NCBI GenBank assembly: GCA_003313425.1
Contig: NHZP01000041.1
Span: forward strand, 186,001-250,000
Length of the DNA stretch: 64,000 bases
Reading direction: 5' to 3'
Source: Pseudopyrenochaeta lycopersici
Lineage: Eukaryota; Ascomycota; Dothideomycetes; Pleosporales; Pseudopyrenochaetaceae
Shown here: one piece after another, positions 33,959 through 44,668 of the stretch
How positions within the stretch are numbered: the first letter of the stretch is position 1
Layout of the letters: every line of letters starts with the position of its first letter
Translations under genes and position numbers: made by a program
Notes under the pieces: generated by a model
What the model saw: the letters and a program-made list of their open reading frames with translations, nothing else
Databases searched by the model: none
Told to the model about the DNA's origin: nothing

Positions 33959-34909
33959 CTAACCATGTCTTAGCTCCAGCCAACTCGGCAGACCGTAGTG
34001 AGGGTCTTCTCCGCAGGCAGCGATAATCGTGATGTCCGATTGACGATAAATTCGATCCATTACTGAGATCTGCTGAAATACTTCGAGCTTGTTGTCCTGA
34101 TCGATGCAGTACCGATCGACCCAGAGATAGTTGTAGCCCATTGCGAGAGTGACGGCTATGGAGTCATCTATCGTTTATGGGAAAGAGGATGTAGATGTGG
34201 CAGGAACATCAGGTGCAGGCTGAGTACCCCAGACATAGCTGAGAGTAACATACGGCTCATTACCAGCAAACACTAGCTTCCGTTGTTCGCAATCAATGAG
34301 CCTGACTACAAGCATATCTCCACTGCTGTGGTCGGTAATGCATTGGAGATGAGCGGATTTGGTGCATTCATCAATTAGATGTCGGAAGTGGCCATAGTCA
34401 ATCGAAGTAGGATTCGGTGGTAACTGAGTGTCGGGTATTGGGAGCTGAGTGATCCAAACAAAAGAGCTATGCGAAAATTTTGATTTCCTCGTCTAGTACC
34501 ACAGTCTGAGCAGAAGATCGTTGCCCCCGTACGGGCCAAGCCCTGGGAGCGGATGACGTCTCCAGTCTTGCAGCGGTTCGGTGACAAATCTGGCATATTG
34601 AGGTGAGTCATTGTGTCTATGAAAGCCCTCTGAGACGATCTGCAATAAGACACGACAAAGGGCACAGCCGGGCTTGATGTGATCCAAGTCTACAGGAACC
34701 GCGTCTCGGCTTGACAATCTGGCATGGCAGGTCGAACAGGTATCTGGATCGGAGAAGAGTTCCCTCTCATCTCCCGGAAGCGAAGGCTGATTTCCAGAAA
34801 CAGTGGTCGAGCGGGCTACATCTGCGAGCGTGAACTTCTTTGGCATGTTGATGTTGTATGGACTGATAGAGTACAGGAGTTGGCAAAGCGAAAGAGGCGT
34901 GTGAATCAC
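33959..34909 (-). pseudogene. HET-domain protein, two nonsense codons, truncated
   Basis: A single minus-strand frame runs from an ATG at 34909 (or the Met of MPKKFTL) with a Cys-rich start (CSTCHARL, GCALCRVLL). It then has TAG at 34493-34495, the HET core YVTLSYVWG, TAA near 34170, and GYNYLWVDRYCIDQDN, MDRIYRQSDITIIAA and HYGLPS. These are the characteristic HET motifs that trigger cell death on heterokaryon mismatch. The frame ends soon after the GLP motif, so the rest is missing. Both nonsense codons can arise from CAG/CAA by C-to-T change. The gene is dead but was a normal single-frame HET gene. Confidence 0.8.
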
Positions 34910-35235
34910 GGATTACTAAGGCCGAACAGATCTCCGTTCGATGCGGGCTGATTGCACAGCCCCAACTGTGGCGTGGTAAGGCAGATATGCAGTAAATTAC
35001 TCAGGGTCGGACTTTAACTAGCGGAAGGCGATTTGCAAGCGACAAAACTTTACGCTCATATCTCAAAGGAAGCAGTCGAACATTTGATCACGCTGGCAGG
35101 GAGGGCGGCCGACCCGCTCTGGCCATGCTCTTGGTCAACGAGGCGTTGAATTTTTCAGTTTATGTTAGAGAAAGAGGGTGTGCGGAGTCGCCACCATAAG
35201 TATTTATCAAGTCGGTTACTGCCAAGACATCTTCC
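34910..35235. other. Spacer, nothing recognised
   Basis: This DNA separates the HET relic and the Ant1-like element. It has no coding potential or repeat I can support beyond the ACAGG next to the element. Confidence 0.4.
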
Positions 35236-35240
35236 ACAGG

Positions 35241-36684
35241 CACGCGGGCGCAAAAAAAGGCCGCACCGCGCGTCCGTGCCCCACCAAAATTGAAACCCAA
35301 GTGCTCTGTCAACCAACTTTGCAGCCACACCACCAACGCTCTACATATTATTTTTTTCTCCTCCTCTTCATGGCAGACTGGGACAATGGTGATTCTCATG
35401 ATACGCCCAAAAAAAGCCGGGTTCGGGGGGCGATTGAGTACATGGAGGCCCGTGGCATTCCACACTCAAAAGCAGACGTATTCAGATTCAATGGAGTCTC
35501 TAAACGACAAGGTTGGGCAATGATCTCACCAGGCAGCGTTGACAGAAGGCACCACAGAAGCGAGGCAGGTGAGCGCCGTGGTAGGCCCTCACTTATCTCA
35601 AATGGACAGCTCAAGGAGATGGACAGGATCATAAAAGAGGTAGGTTTTAAAGCAAGAAAGCTGTCATGGCTTAAGCTAGGATTTAAGGCTAGTGTTAAAG
35701 GAGTCTCAGCACGTACAATCTCTCATGCGATGGGCAATACTATGAGCTACTCTAAGTGTATTACATGCCAGAAGAGATAGGTTAATGATAGTACAGCTGC
35801 TGCTAGAAAATCCTAGGCCTCTATCATGCTACAACGCTACCCTAACGCTGCAGACTGGCATCGTGTCAGGTTCTCTAATGAGGTACACTGGGCTCTTAGC
35901 CCTCAAGGCAGCATCTATATCATCCGCAAGCTAGGAGAACGCTACTGCAGTGATTGTATCCAGCAACGAGATGAGCGGGAGCGAGATAACCGTGAGCGCA
36001 ACCTTAAGAAAGTGCATGCCTGGGACGGCCATTGGCTATAACTTCAAGTCAGCTCTTACCTTCTACGAGATCCTAAGCAACACCAATGGCAAGATGACGC
36101 AACACGCCTATATCGATCAGATCCTTAAGCCTGTGGTTAAGCCCTGGCTTGAACGAGGAGACGACTTTGTACTTAAGGAGGATGGCGACTCAGGCCATGG
36201 CCCAGGCAAAAACAACATAGTACGGCAGTGGAAAGATCTCCATAAGCTCGAGAGTTACTTCAACTGTCACTCTAGCCCTGACCTTGCTCCTATAGAAAAT
36301 TGCTGGCAACCACCTAAGCAGTACGTTAAGAAATTTCTACATTGGGATGAGGGAGATACGCGAGAGCTTGCTCTTGAAGGATGGGAGAGGATAGGACAAG
36401 GCTTCATCAATGAGCGTGTCAATTCTATGCCAGATAGGATGAGAGATTGCATTGCAATGGATGGTCAAATGACTGGTTGGTAACCTCGCGCGAGCGCGCT
36501 GTTTTGATAGCTGCAACACCAAAAACCAACCTGTATAGCGAAATCTATAACCTCACCTTGCGAGCATCATAGCTTATTGAAATCTACTCCAAAAAGTGCG
36601 CAATTGTCCTCCTCTCCATAGTAATTTGTTGGTGTTGGGGGACGCCAAGGCATTTGCGGTGCGGCCTTTTTTTGCGCCCGCGTG
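35241..36684 (+). mobile_element. Ant1-like mariner element, 29-bp perfect TIRs
   Basis: This 1,444-bp element starts CACGCGGGCGCAAAAAAAGG and ends with its exact inverse; the first 29 bp of both ends are identical. Both flanks carry ACAGG (35236-35240 and 36685-36689). The interior encodes a mariner-type DDE transposase pseudogene. Confidence 0.85.
35370..36483 (+). pseudogene. Mariner-type transposase (Ant1-like), broken
   Basis: From ATG 35370 the frame encodes a basic N-terminus (TPKKSRVRG, then an HTH-like region) and GRPSLISNGQ. It is interrupted by TAG at about 35778 and another TAG near 35813, then continues FSNEVHWAL (the expected catalytic Asp is Asn here, consistent with a G-to-A change). 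A 1-nt frameshift near 36020 leads into GYNFKSAL, KEDGDSGHG and SSPDLAPIENCW. The spacing between the last two acids fits roughly DD37E. The protein cannot be functional because of stops, a frameshift and the altered first catalytic residue. Confidence 0.75.
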
Positions 36685-36689
36685 ACAGG

Positions 36690-37026
36690 GTACTAGGCAT
36701 AGGACCCACTCAAGCCTGAAACTAGTGTTAGCTAAGTCAACGCTAGAGCATGATCCACTGCGGGAACCAACATTTTTGATTGACAGGCACGATCCTGCCT
36801 TTAGCGCAGCACTAGCTACAAATACACCATCGGTCTTAGTCGTCGTATGTTGCCGAGTAACCCAGAACCACCGACAGGTTGGTTGCGCAATCGCCCAGGC
36901 ATTAAATATTACGAAGATGTATGCACTACGCCTCTTTATAGTGAGAGAGGTTATTTTACGCCTAGAGAGCACAAGGATAGGGTCATTTTATGTACAAGCC
37001 TGAATGCACCTCTCGTGAAATGAAGA
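36690..37026. other. Spacer, nothing recognised
   Basis: A gene-free stretch between the Ant1-like element and the stop codon of the nuclease-like gene. Confidence 0.4.
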
Positions 37027-38492
37027 CTACGCCGAAGAAGCGAGAGCAGCATTGTGTCCTTCCTCAGCGTCTTCAGCGAGCTTTTGCAGCACTACCCCCA
37101 TGAAGCTACCCCAGAACCCACCATTCCCTTCATCCCTCCCGTACTTGATCACGTTGCGCCAAAGTCTCAGTGCCCGAAAGATACCACTCACACTACTCGT
37201 TTCGCAGAGACTCAATAAACCAACCTCCGGTCCTAGGATATGCACCGTATCCCTCTCTTCCGATCCCACATATGCAAAGTAAACGTACATCCTGTGTCCC
37301 ACGATAGCGAAGCAAGGCTCCACGAGATTGCTCTTGTCTACTAGTCCTACGCGCCGCGCAAGCTGCATTTTCTTCCGTAGGCTAGCTGCCATCCATATAC
37401 TAAGTTGATATTCGGCTTCAGTATGGTCGCCACTAGCAGGCTTGACCTCTACGCAGGAGAAGAGAGCGGTTGTCTTCGTAAAAGCGTCCGTCATGTGGCT
37501 TACGACGTAGTTGTTTGTTGTTCGCAGGCGGGTGTACAGGTCTTTGAATGGTGATGTCATGTGAGAGAAAGAAAGTGTGAAATCAGCCTTGCGATCAAGT
37601 ACGTATTGTTTCCCAGTGCCGTCAGAAGCGGAGGAGAGAAACTCACTGGCAATGGCCTGTGACTGCCTGTTCGAAGATCAGCATGAGTGTTAAGAAAGAA
37701 GCAGAGCATTACATACACGCTCTGAAGCCAGAATTTATCCGCCCCTTCAAGACTAACCGCGAGCTTTATCAGCGGCACAATCACGTCCATGCACCACGCG
37801 TTCTCATCGCGCCCCATCTGCTGGCACATTTCCGCATTTGACCAGATCTTCTTGACCTCCCGCAATATGTCCGAGTCTAAGGGGTTACGCGCCTCGCTAC
37901 TATCCCAAGCCTGAGCCTCAATACGTTGGTATCCAATGTCTTTATCTTCTTTAATTAGTGTCTTGAATTCCGCCGGTATCCAGCCACTGCCCAGGTCCTC
38001 CTCTATCACATCTATGACACGGCTTACTTCCGGCGGCAGCGATTCAGTCAACGCCGAGCTCGGTTTTTTTATCGTCGGAGGAGCCGCAACCGCTAGTGTA
38101 GTAAGTTTATCGCGCGAGGGGCTGATTGACCGGCGAGGGCTTCGGGCGCCAGCTTGGCTGCTTGATGGACTGAAAGTATTCGTCTCATTGAGGGTCAGCG
38201 CGCTCACATTCGAAGCCGCTCCGGCTGCTGATACGCTGTGGGTGGGCAGAATTTCGGTATCGGTGTCGCGTCTCGCTCGTTTAGGACTGGTATTGCGCGT
38301 CGACATCATATAGGCACAGGGCGCGGAGGTCGCACGCTTCCGCTTCAGCGACGGGTGGTTCTCAGGCGTTGACGGTGGGGAGAGAGCGTCTGTCTGGGCT
38401 AAGGCCGATCCAGAAAGCTTCCGAATCCAGCCTTCCACGCTTGATGCCTTTGCAGCGGCAATGGAGGGCGATAATGGCGGCGTTGTTGCCAT
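37027..38492 (-). CDS. PD-(D/E)XK nuclease-like protein
   Basis: Two minus-strand exons, 38492-37717 and 37666-37027, encode 471 residues. The 50-nt intron (GTATGT...ACAG) rejoins the frame at a Val codon. The first 150 residues are Ser/Pro-rich with basic KRKR and KRAR stretches that look like nuclear signals. A helical region follows (ENAWCMDVIVPLIKLAV), then DRKADFTLSF with the candidate metal-binding Asp, and VEVKPASGDHTEAEYQLSIW with the E-x-K pair. This is the layout of the fungal PD-(D/E)XK nuclease-like family common in Pezizomycotina. Nuclease activity is inferred from the fold; most members have no known substrate. No stops or RIP signs are seen. Confidence 0.75.
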
Positions 38493-39268
38493 TATGGTTG
38501 GGTTGTCTGGTAGTTGCTTACTTGTTCGGTCTGACTCACGACACTCGAACGCGACTAAAGCACGCTTAGTTGTGTTGTCCTGGTAACGGAGGAGTATAGG
38601 CTGTATAAAAAATGTTTTCAGCGCCCATAAAGGGCAAAAATCAAACTATGCATATAGAGGTACATGGGTCACTTCAAAACCAATATAAAACATTAGTAAA
38701 GCTTTAGTGTGAATAGGTTCGCATTCAATAAGAATATTGGGAGAGAAGTTGATGTTCATGTCTGTGCTGAAGCAAACCTAAAAAGGTTAGTAGGGCTGAG
38801 GGTGAGTCGCTGATGGCCCCAGCATCAGGGCACACAATGAGGATTATCTTTGCAGGGCTCAGCATGAATCCGCATGCGACCTCAACCGAAGACTGCCTCA
38901 TCAGTGATATGATTACAGTGGTGACCGGTATCGGTTTCCGGTTCCTTGCACTTCGGTTATTCTGAGCGTACGACAGCCCAGAAAGGCGCTTGCCAAATAA
39001 GCTTTAGCGCCTCGCAGGGGTGGCACATGTGGCTTTGAAAGTGGCGATATGTTAGAGCTATTGACCCCTGTCAGAGTCGTGATACTCAGGAACTACATCA
39101 ATAACAGATTATGGTCACGGAGCATCAATTCCGCACCCTCAAGAACGGCCATCCTCTCGAGGCCTCTTTATGCCTCATGGGTGGATGGGGTCTAGATCAT
39201 TCTTGACCAACCAATATTTCAGGGCGACTGGTGGCTCTTGGCACCCCGTGGATGCTCCAGTTCCCTGG
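38493..39268. other. Intergenic, nothing recognised
   Basis: Promoter side of the nuclease-like gene followed by non-coding DNA. No domain or clear repeat was found. Confidence 0.4.
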
Positions 39269-39540
39269 CACGCGCCGGGAAAAAAAGAGCCGACTCCGAA
39301 AGCGCCCCCACCAAATTGAGATGGCAAGCTCCTAATTTGAACCTTACTTTACAGCACAACTACATAGTCAATATATTATTTTTATGTGCGCATCTTTCTC
39401 AGCATGTCCAGAAGTAGTATTCTAAATATCAGTAGTTACCCCTAAAAAAGCTCGCGAAAAAACACGACAACAGCGAGTATTTCAATTTTTGGAATTAACG
39501 CAGTATATCGCACGTAAAAGTCCGCTCAAGACGCCTAACG
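39269..39540 (+). mobile_element. 5' fragment of a second Ant1-like element
   Basis: The segment begins CACGCGCCGGGAAAAAAAGA, an imperfect match to the terminal repeat at 35241, and keeps the following CCCCACCAAA-TTGA stretch at the same distance. About 130 bp inside, a frame encodes TPKKAREKTRQQ, similar to the N-terminus of the transposase at 35370. The copy stops where the LINE begins near 39540. Confidence 0.6.
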
Positions 39541-39585
39541 ACTAGCCAGCACTTCAGAAGCAGCGCCCACTGCTACTGAGGCGTC

Positions 39586-41259
39586 ATGGCGACGCCGTGG
39601 CCTCGAAGGGCGACATGGCCTTCCCCGCTTCGCGAGCATGCTACCGCCCTCAGCGCATTTCTTCACGATGTGCTGAATACTATCGAGCGCAATGGTAGCC
39701 AGACCGTGCCAGCGGACCTTGCTGGAGATGTCATTCGCGGGGCACTGACGTTCGTCTTGAAGACGCAGCACACGCCTGACCTTGGCACTATCTGCGACGC
39801 CCTCAGGGTCGCACAAACTGAAGCTAAAGCTACTGCGGAACACACCGCACAAGCCCTCGATCAGATCAAGAGCGAGCTCAAGAACACTACAGAAATCATG
39901 CAACAGACAGCTGCAAGTATACAGCAGAATGATAACACAGCAGAGGAGGCGAGGGCCGCTGCGAAAGAAGCAACAGAAGTAGGGAAAGCGACCCTAGGGA
40001 TGGCGAGAGGGATCAAGAATAAAGCACCACAACAGCAGACGAACGGGCCAGTGTCATACGCTGCAGCGGCAGCTAGAGGTCCCCCACTAGCAGGTACATA
40101 TAATACACAGAGTCGCAAAGCACCAATTGTGCAGACGCAACGTGAGGTCATCGTGAACATCAGAGATCCGCCCACCGTACAGGCCCTTCGGGCGATGAAC
40201 CCCCGCAACCTTAAAGCCCACGTGGAGCGTGCAATCGAGCAAAGCGGGAATGAGAACATTGCAAGCGTGAAGATTGTGTCATCTAACCAGCTTAAGAGCG
40301 GAGACCTGAGCGTCAAGGCAGCCACTAGTACTGAAGTCGAAGCACTCCGACAGTTCGCAGACGATTGGGCCATGCGCATCGGCAACGGGGCCAGCATACA
40401 GATTCCGACGTACGGCGTCCTTGCTCACGGCATCCGCACTAACACGATGGATATGGACAAGTTCGAAGAGAACAGGAACCAGATTCTGCAGGACAACAGA
40501 CCGTTCATTCCCCAGGCTGAGATCCGACACATAGGATGGCTGACCAGAGACGCTGCCGTTAAGATCGCATCAACTATTACCATTGAATTCACCAAGCCAG
40601 AGGACGCAAACAAGATCATAGACGAGGGCCTAGTCTGGCAGGGCGAGGTCTTCCAGTGCGAGCGATACGAGAGACAGTGCCGCGTGAAGCAGTGCTTCAA
40701 GTGCCAAAAATACGGCCACATAGGAACCCAGTGCAAGGCACCAACAGCATGTGGCTACTGTGCGCAGGAACACGACACCCGGGACTGCCCAACCAAGTCG
40801 GACCGGAACGCGCCCAGGAAATGTACCCTCTGCCGTGGCGACCACGAAGCTTGGAGCCGCCAGTACCCAACCAGGAAAGACGAGATTGCCAAAGCAAAGA
40901 TGGCATACGAGATGCGGCCTCACTACCACTATGTACCCGAAACCAGAGGAAGGACCGTGCAGCTGGAGGTGCCTGCTACTGTGCGTAGAAGCAGATCCGG
41001 CCAGAACGCGGCATCAACACAGGTCGTCCAGCTCACCAGGAACCGATCGCAGCCCGGACGAGGACAGAAGCGAACCAATACTGGAACGACAATCAACCCA
41101 ATGGACCAGGAAAACATGCCGCCATCAGGAGCTGGCAGCCAGCGACCACAGAGGACCATCATGCCGAGCCGTAGAGCGCTTGAGGCAATTGGAGTCAACA
41201 CACAACTACCACAAAGCAGCACTCAGCATATGGAAATCGATTCTACGACCGAAGCATGA
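39586..41259 (+). CDS. Tad-like LINE ORF1 (gag-like, zinc knuckles)
   Basis: An uninterrupted 557-residue frame. The N-terminal 130 residues are helical and Ala/Glu-rich, suited to a coiled coil (about residues 75-140). The middle contains a likely RNA-binding region (ERAIEQSGNENIASVKIVSS). Zinc knuckles cluster near residues 365-425: CFKCQKYGHIGTQC (complete CCHC), CGYCAQEHDTRDC, and a third CTLCRGDHEAW whose final Cys is replaced. This is the usual ORF1 arrangement of fungal Tad1-clade non-LTR retrotransposons, whose product coats the RNA. The stop overlaps the ORF2 start by ATGA. No internal stops are present. Confidence 0.85.
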   Translation: MATPWPRRATWPSPLREHATALSAFLHDVLNTIERNGSQTVPADLAGDVIRGALTFVLKTQHTPDLGTICDALRVAQTEAKATAEHTAQALDQIKSELKNTTEIMQQTAASIQQNDNTAEEARAAAKEATEVGKATLGMARGIKNKAPQQQTNGPVSYAAAAARGPPLAGTYNTQSRKAPIVQTQREVIVNIRDPPTVQALRAMNPRNLKAHVERAIEQSGNENIASVKIVSSNQLKSGDLSVKAATSTEVEALRQFADDWAMRIGNGASIQIPTYGVLAHGIRTNTMDMDKFEENRNQILQDNRPFIPQAEIRHIGWLTRDAAVKIASTITIEFTKPEDANKIIDEGLVWQGEVFQCERYERQCRVKQCFKCQKYGHIGTQCKAPTACGYCAQEHDTRDCPTKSDRNAPRKCTLCRGDHEAWSRQYPTRKDEIAKAKMAYEMRPHYHYVPETRGRTVQLEVPATVRRSRSGQNAASTQVVQLTRNRSQPGRGQKRTNTGTTINPMDQENMPPSGAGSQRPQRTIMPSRRALEAIGVNTQLPQSSTQHMEIDSTTEA

Positions 41260-41942
41260 ATCAGCACACCACATTAAGCATACTACAGTACAACGTGCGC
41301 AAATCGAGAGATACAGTGATGGCAACTCTGCTTCGAGATTCTAAAGTCCACGAGTACGACATTCTAGCCATCCAGGAGCCGTGGAGGAACCCGTTCATGG
41401 CGACAACTCACCACCCAGCGAAGGACGTTTTCCATCTCTGCTACCCAGCAGCAGCCGAAGAAGGCCCAGCCAGAGTCTGCTTCTTCATAAACAAGAGAAT
41501 AGACCATAAGCAGTGGCGATTCAAGGAGCACACGAAAGACATCTGTTCTCTTATTATTGAGCCTAGCGAAGCACGACAGGAGCAGCAACGACTGACTATA
41601 CACAATATATACAACCCTACAAGGAACAGTACTAACACCGGATCTACGCTGACGAATATTCGTACAGTCCTTAACGAGCACAGGGACAACGAGCAGATAC
41701 TTCTTGGCGACTTTAACCTGCATCATCCCCTGTGGGGAGGGTTGAACGTCAGACGCATAGATCTAGAGGCGGAAGAGTTAATAGCGATCATAGAAGACTT
41801 TGACCTTAGCAATACACTGTCTCCGGGAACTATCACATACGAAGAAGTGGCTTGGCAATCTACCATCGACCTGTGCCTAGTCACCGTGGGCCTCAACGAC
41901 AGGGTGATCAGAAGCCAGGTCGATCGCGATCTCGACCACAAC
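41256..41942 (+). pseudogene. LINE ORF2, endonuclease domain only, truncated by hAT
   Basis: This frame starts in the ATGA overlap with ORF1. It encodes the exonuclease-endonuclease-phosphatase (EEP) domain that nicks target DNA: LQYNVRKSRD, DILAIQEPW, LLGDFNLHHPLWGG and IDLCLV. The final SDH-type motif is just reached (DLDHN) when a hAT element begins at 41943. The reverse transcriptase and RNase H that should follow (about 900 residues) are absent from the far side of the hAT. It is therefore a 5' remnant of a retrotransposon. Confidence 0.85.
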
Positions 41943-44668
41943 CAGTGATCGGAATGGTCTGGTATGAGTTGGTATTGGTATGGTATATACCGCCAAGACC
42001 TGGTATGGTCTGAGGAGATCTCAATACCATGGTATTACCGGTATACCAGGTCATACCGGTAAGGCTAAAAATAAGCCGAGGTTAAGAAGCTCGGGGCAGC
42101 AGGCGGCTGGATTTCGGACTAAACTGGCTAGTGTATTCGAAGAAATCCTTAACCTGAACTAATAATTGTAGTCACGATAGCCTCTTATACCATTATCATG
42201 GAATCTCCAGTTCCGGCCTCGCCATCATCATTGACGACACGTTCAGCATCAATATCCCTCCAGACTCCTACGTCATCACCTGCTCCCACATTACCTGTCT
42301 CGACGCCATCACCTACCCCTATTCAATATCCCAAACCTCCGGATGAGTTTGTGCAAGACCACATCACATACCTGAATCGCGGAAAGACCACAAAGAAGGC
42401 AGCTCGTCTGGGCTCATCGCATGTATGGAAGTATGGTCTCCATTACATCCGAGATAGTGATAAGAAAGAGGTGTATTACTGTCACGAGTGTGCTGTCGGA
42501 AAGTATAAGCAAGAGCTATTTGTTATCAATGGAACGTCTGGAGTGAGAAATCATCTTGAACAGAAGCACCAGATTGATCCCCAGAGTGGTATCAAGAAAC
42601 ATAGTTCGACACGGAAGTCTGTACTGGAGCAGCAGAAGAGTGCGGCTACTACTAATACCTTCTTTTGGAAAGACTCAATTGAGAAGTTCAAGGAGCTCCT
42701 AATTCGTTGGATTGTGTACTGCCATATTGCTTTCTTTCAATTAGAAAATCAGTATTTCCGAGAACTTCTCTTCTTTTTGAATCCGGCGCTCCTCAACCAC
42801 CTCCCAAAGGCGGCGAAAACTATCCGAAGTTGGGTTATGGACGCGTTTCTGTCGAAGAAGCAACGGCTCAGGGAGGACCTCCAGCACTCGCGGAGTAGAA
42901 TCTCCATCTCCTTTGACCTCTGGACTTCGCCAAACCCTTACGCTATTCTAGGTGTCATCGCCATGTGGATTGACAGTACCGGCAAGCGACGGACTACCGT
43001 TTTGGGTATACGACGTGTGTACGGTGAACACACTGGCGAGAACATTGGATCAGTTGTGCTTGAATTGCTAAAAGAATATGATATTGGCGGAGATCAGATT
43101 GGATACTTTATGCTGGATAATGCCTCGTCAAATGATATCGCTGTTGAATTCATACTCAAGGAGCTCTGCCCATGGATGAAGTCAAAACAACGTCGCCATC
43201 GCCGGCTGCGTTGCTTGGGCCACATTATCAACCTCTGCTGCCAGGCGTTCCTCATGGGCCGGAACTGTTAGAAGTATCTTGCGAAGCTTCAAAAGCACTA
43301 TCAACGCGGAGACTATGCGAAGGTGGAAGAGCTCTGGAAGAAATTTGGATGTTTGGGTCGGCTTCATAACCTCGTGCGTTACATTAGGCTTACTCCGCAA
43401 CGCCGTGAGGAGTTTGCTGCCATCATTATCGGCGGGGATCTCTGTGAATTCGATGGCCTCGAGCTTATCCAGAACAACTCGACACGCTGGAATTCATGGT
43501 TCCATTCGATCACACGTGCGTTGAATGTTCGGGAACGCTTAGAGCTCTTCTCAGCTCGCCATGTACCTGGGAAAGGCTCTCATGGGATTGCGAACTTCAA
43601 ACTAGATGGACAGCACTGGTTCGAGCTTGAAAAGATTGAGCTTGCTCTAAAAGACTTCTACGCTGCAACTTTGCTTTCTGAGGGAGGAAAGACTTCACTT
43701 GCTGACTGGTTTTCAACCCTGGACTGCCTTCTTCGAGAAATAAATGAGACGAAAGACCACTACCACGACGTCCACACCGAAGATGACAATAACTTTACAT
43801 GGAAGTACCTCCAAAGTTGCGCAGACAGCGCGTGGTTAAAATGCGAGGAGTATTACAGCAACCAGCAGCTGAATTGGCAGAATCGATTTCCTGAAGATAC
43901 TGATCTTCCGCCAGCGTATTATGCAGCTCAAATACTTGATCCATATCGAAAGTGGGCGTGGTTCACGCAAGAATGGGTTCTTCAGGGCGACGAGGAAAAG
44001 CAGAGGTGGTTTCATAACGCACAATCGGCGGTGAAGCATGTCTGGGAGACAGAGTACAAGGGAAGGTACTCTGTTGAGGTGGTACCACCACCAATCAGGA
44101 AGGAGAGAGGTCCTGACCCAGCATTTGATCGCCAGCGGGAACACAAGCGCATTCGAATAGACGCTCCGGTCTCTACAACTGATTTGTATGATCAGTATAT
44201 ATCTACCGATCGGCTTCATGACGACGAGGCAGGTTGCGATGAGGCTATTGCGTACTGGCTATCTCGCTATGACTCCCAAAGAGATCTCGCTCGCTTCGCT
44301 CTGGATCTGTTCGCGATCTCACCTATGTCAGATGAATGCGAACGCCTCTTTAGTAGCGCAAAGCTTACTATAGTTGATCGCCGTGGTAGGCTGAAGGCAG
44401 ATATTATAGAGGCATGTGAGTGTCTTCGGGCCTGGTATGGAAAACCCCAGGCTGAGGAAAACAGCGATATCGAGGATAGTGAGAATGAAGACGACTGGAT
44501 TGATAGTTAGTAGTGAAATACATTTTCCCGGTTTCTTCCTTTTCTTCAGCCTCAGTCTTGGCGGTCTTACTGGTCTTACCGGTAAGACCATACCGGTTAT
44601 TATGTAAGCAGCTGGTATGGTATGGTTTGACCTCCATACCATACCATACCAGACCATTCCGATCACTG
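41943..44668 (+). mobile_element. hAT element at a LINE/Copia junction
   Basis: Terminal inverted repeats begin CAGTGATCGGAATGGTCTGG at both ends. Subterminal GGTATGG/CCATACC repeats follow, dense at 41950-42060 and 44565-44650. The 8-bp flanks differ (accacaac against gtcacctc), and the left flank is a LINE while the right flank is a Copia gag. Confidence 0.85.
42198..44510 (+). pseudogene. hAT transposase, one nonsense codon
   Basis: The frame from ATG 42198 to 44510 (about 770 residues) is interrupted only by TAG at 43269-43271, which would be Gln if the T were C. It has a Pro/Ser-rich leader and a BED-type finger (YYCHECAVGKYK with a later H-x4-H). The RNase H-like core has SFDLWTSP (first Asp) and FMLDNASSND (second Asp), followed by the helical insertion with CLGHIINLCCQAFL. 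The C-terminal dimerisation region is LFAISPMSDECERLFSSAK. Length and order are normal for fungal hAT transposases, so this copy was inactivated recently. Confidence 0.85.

Noticed and set aside
36725..37003. 92-codon plus-strand frame after the Ant1-like element
   Set aside because: There is no recognisable feature, and it is matched by an equally long antisense frame.
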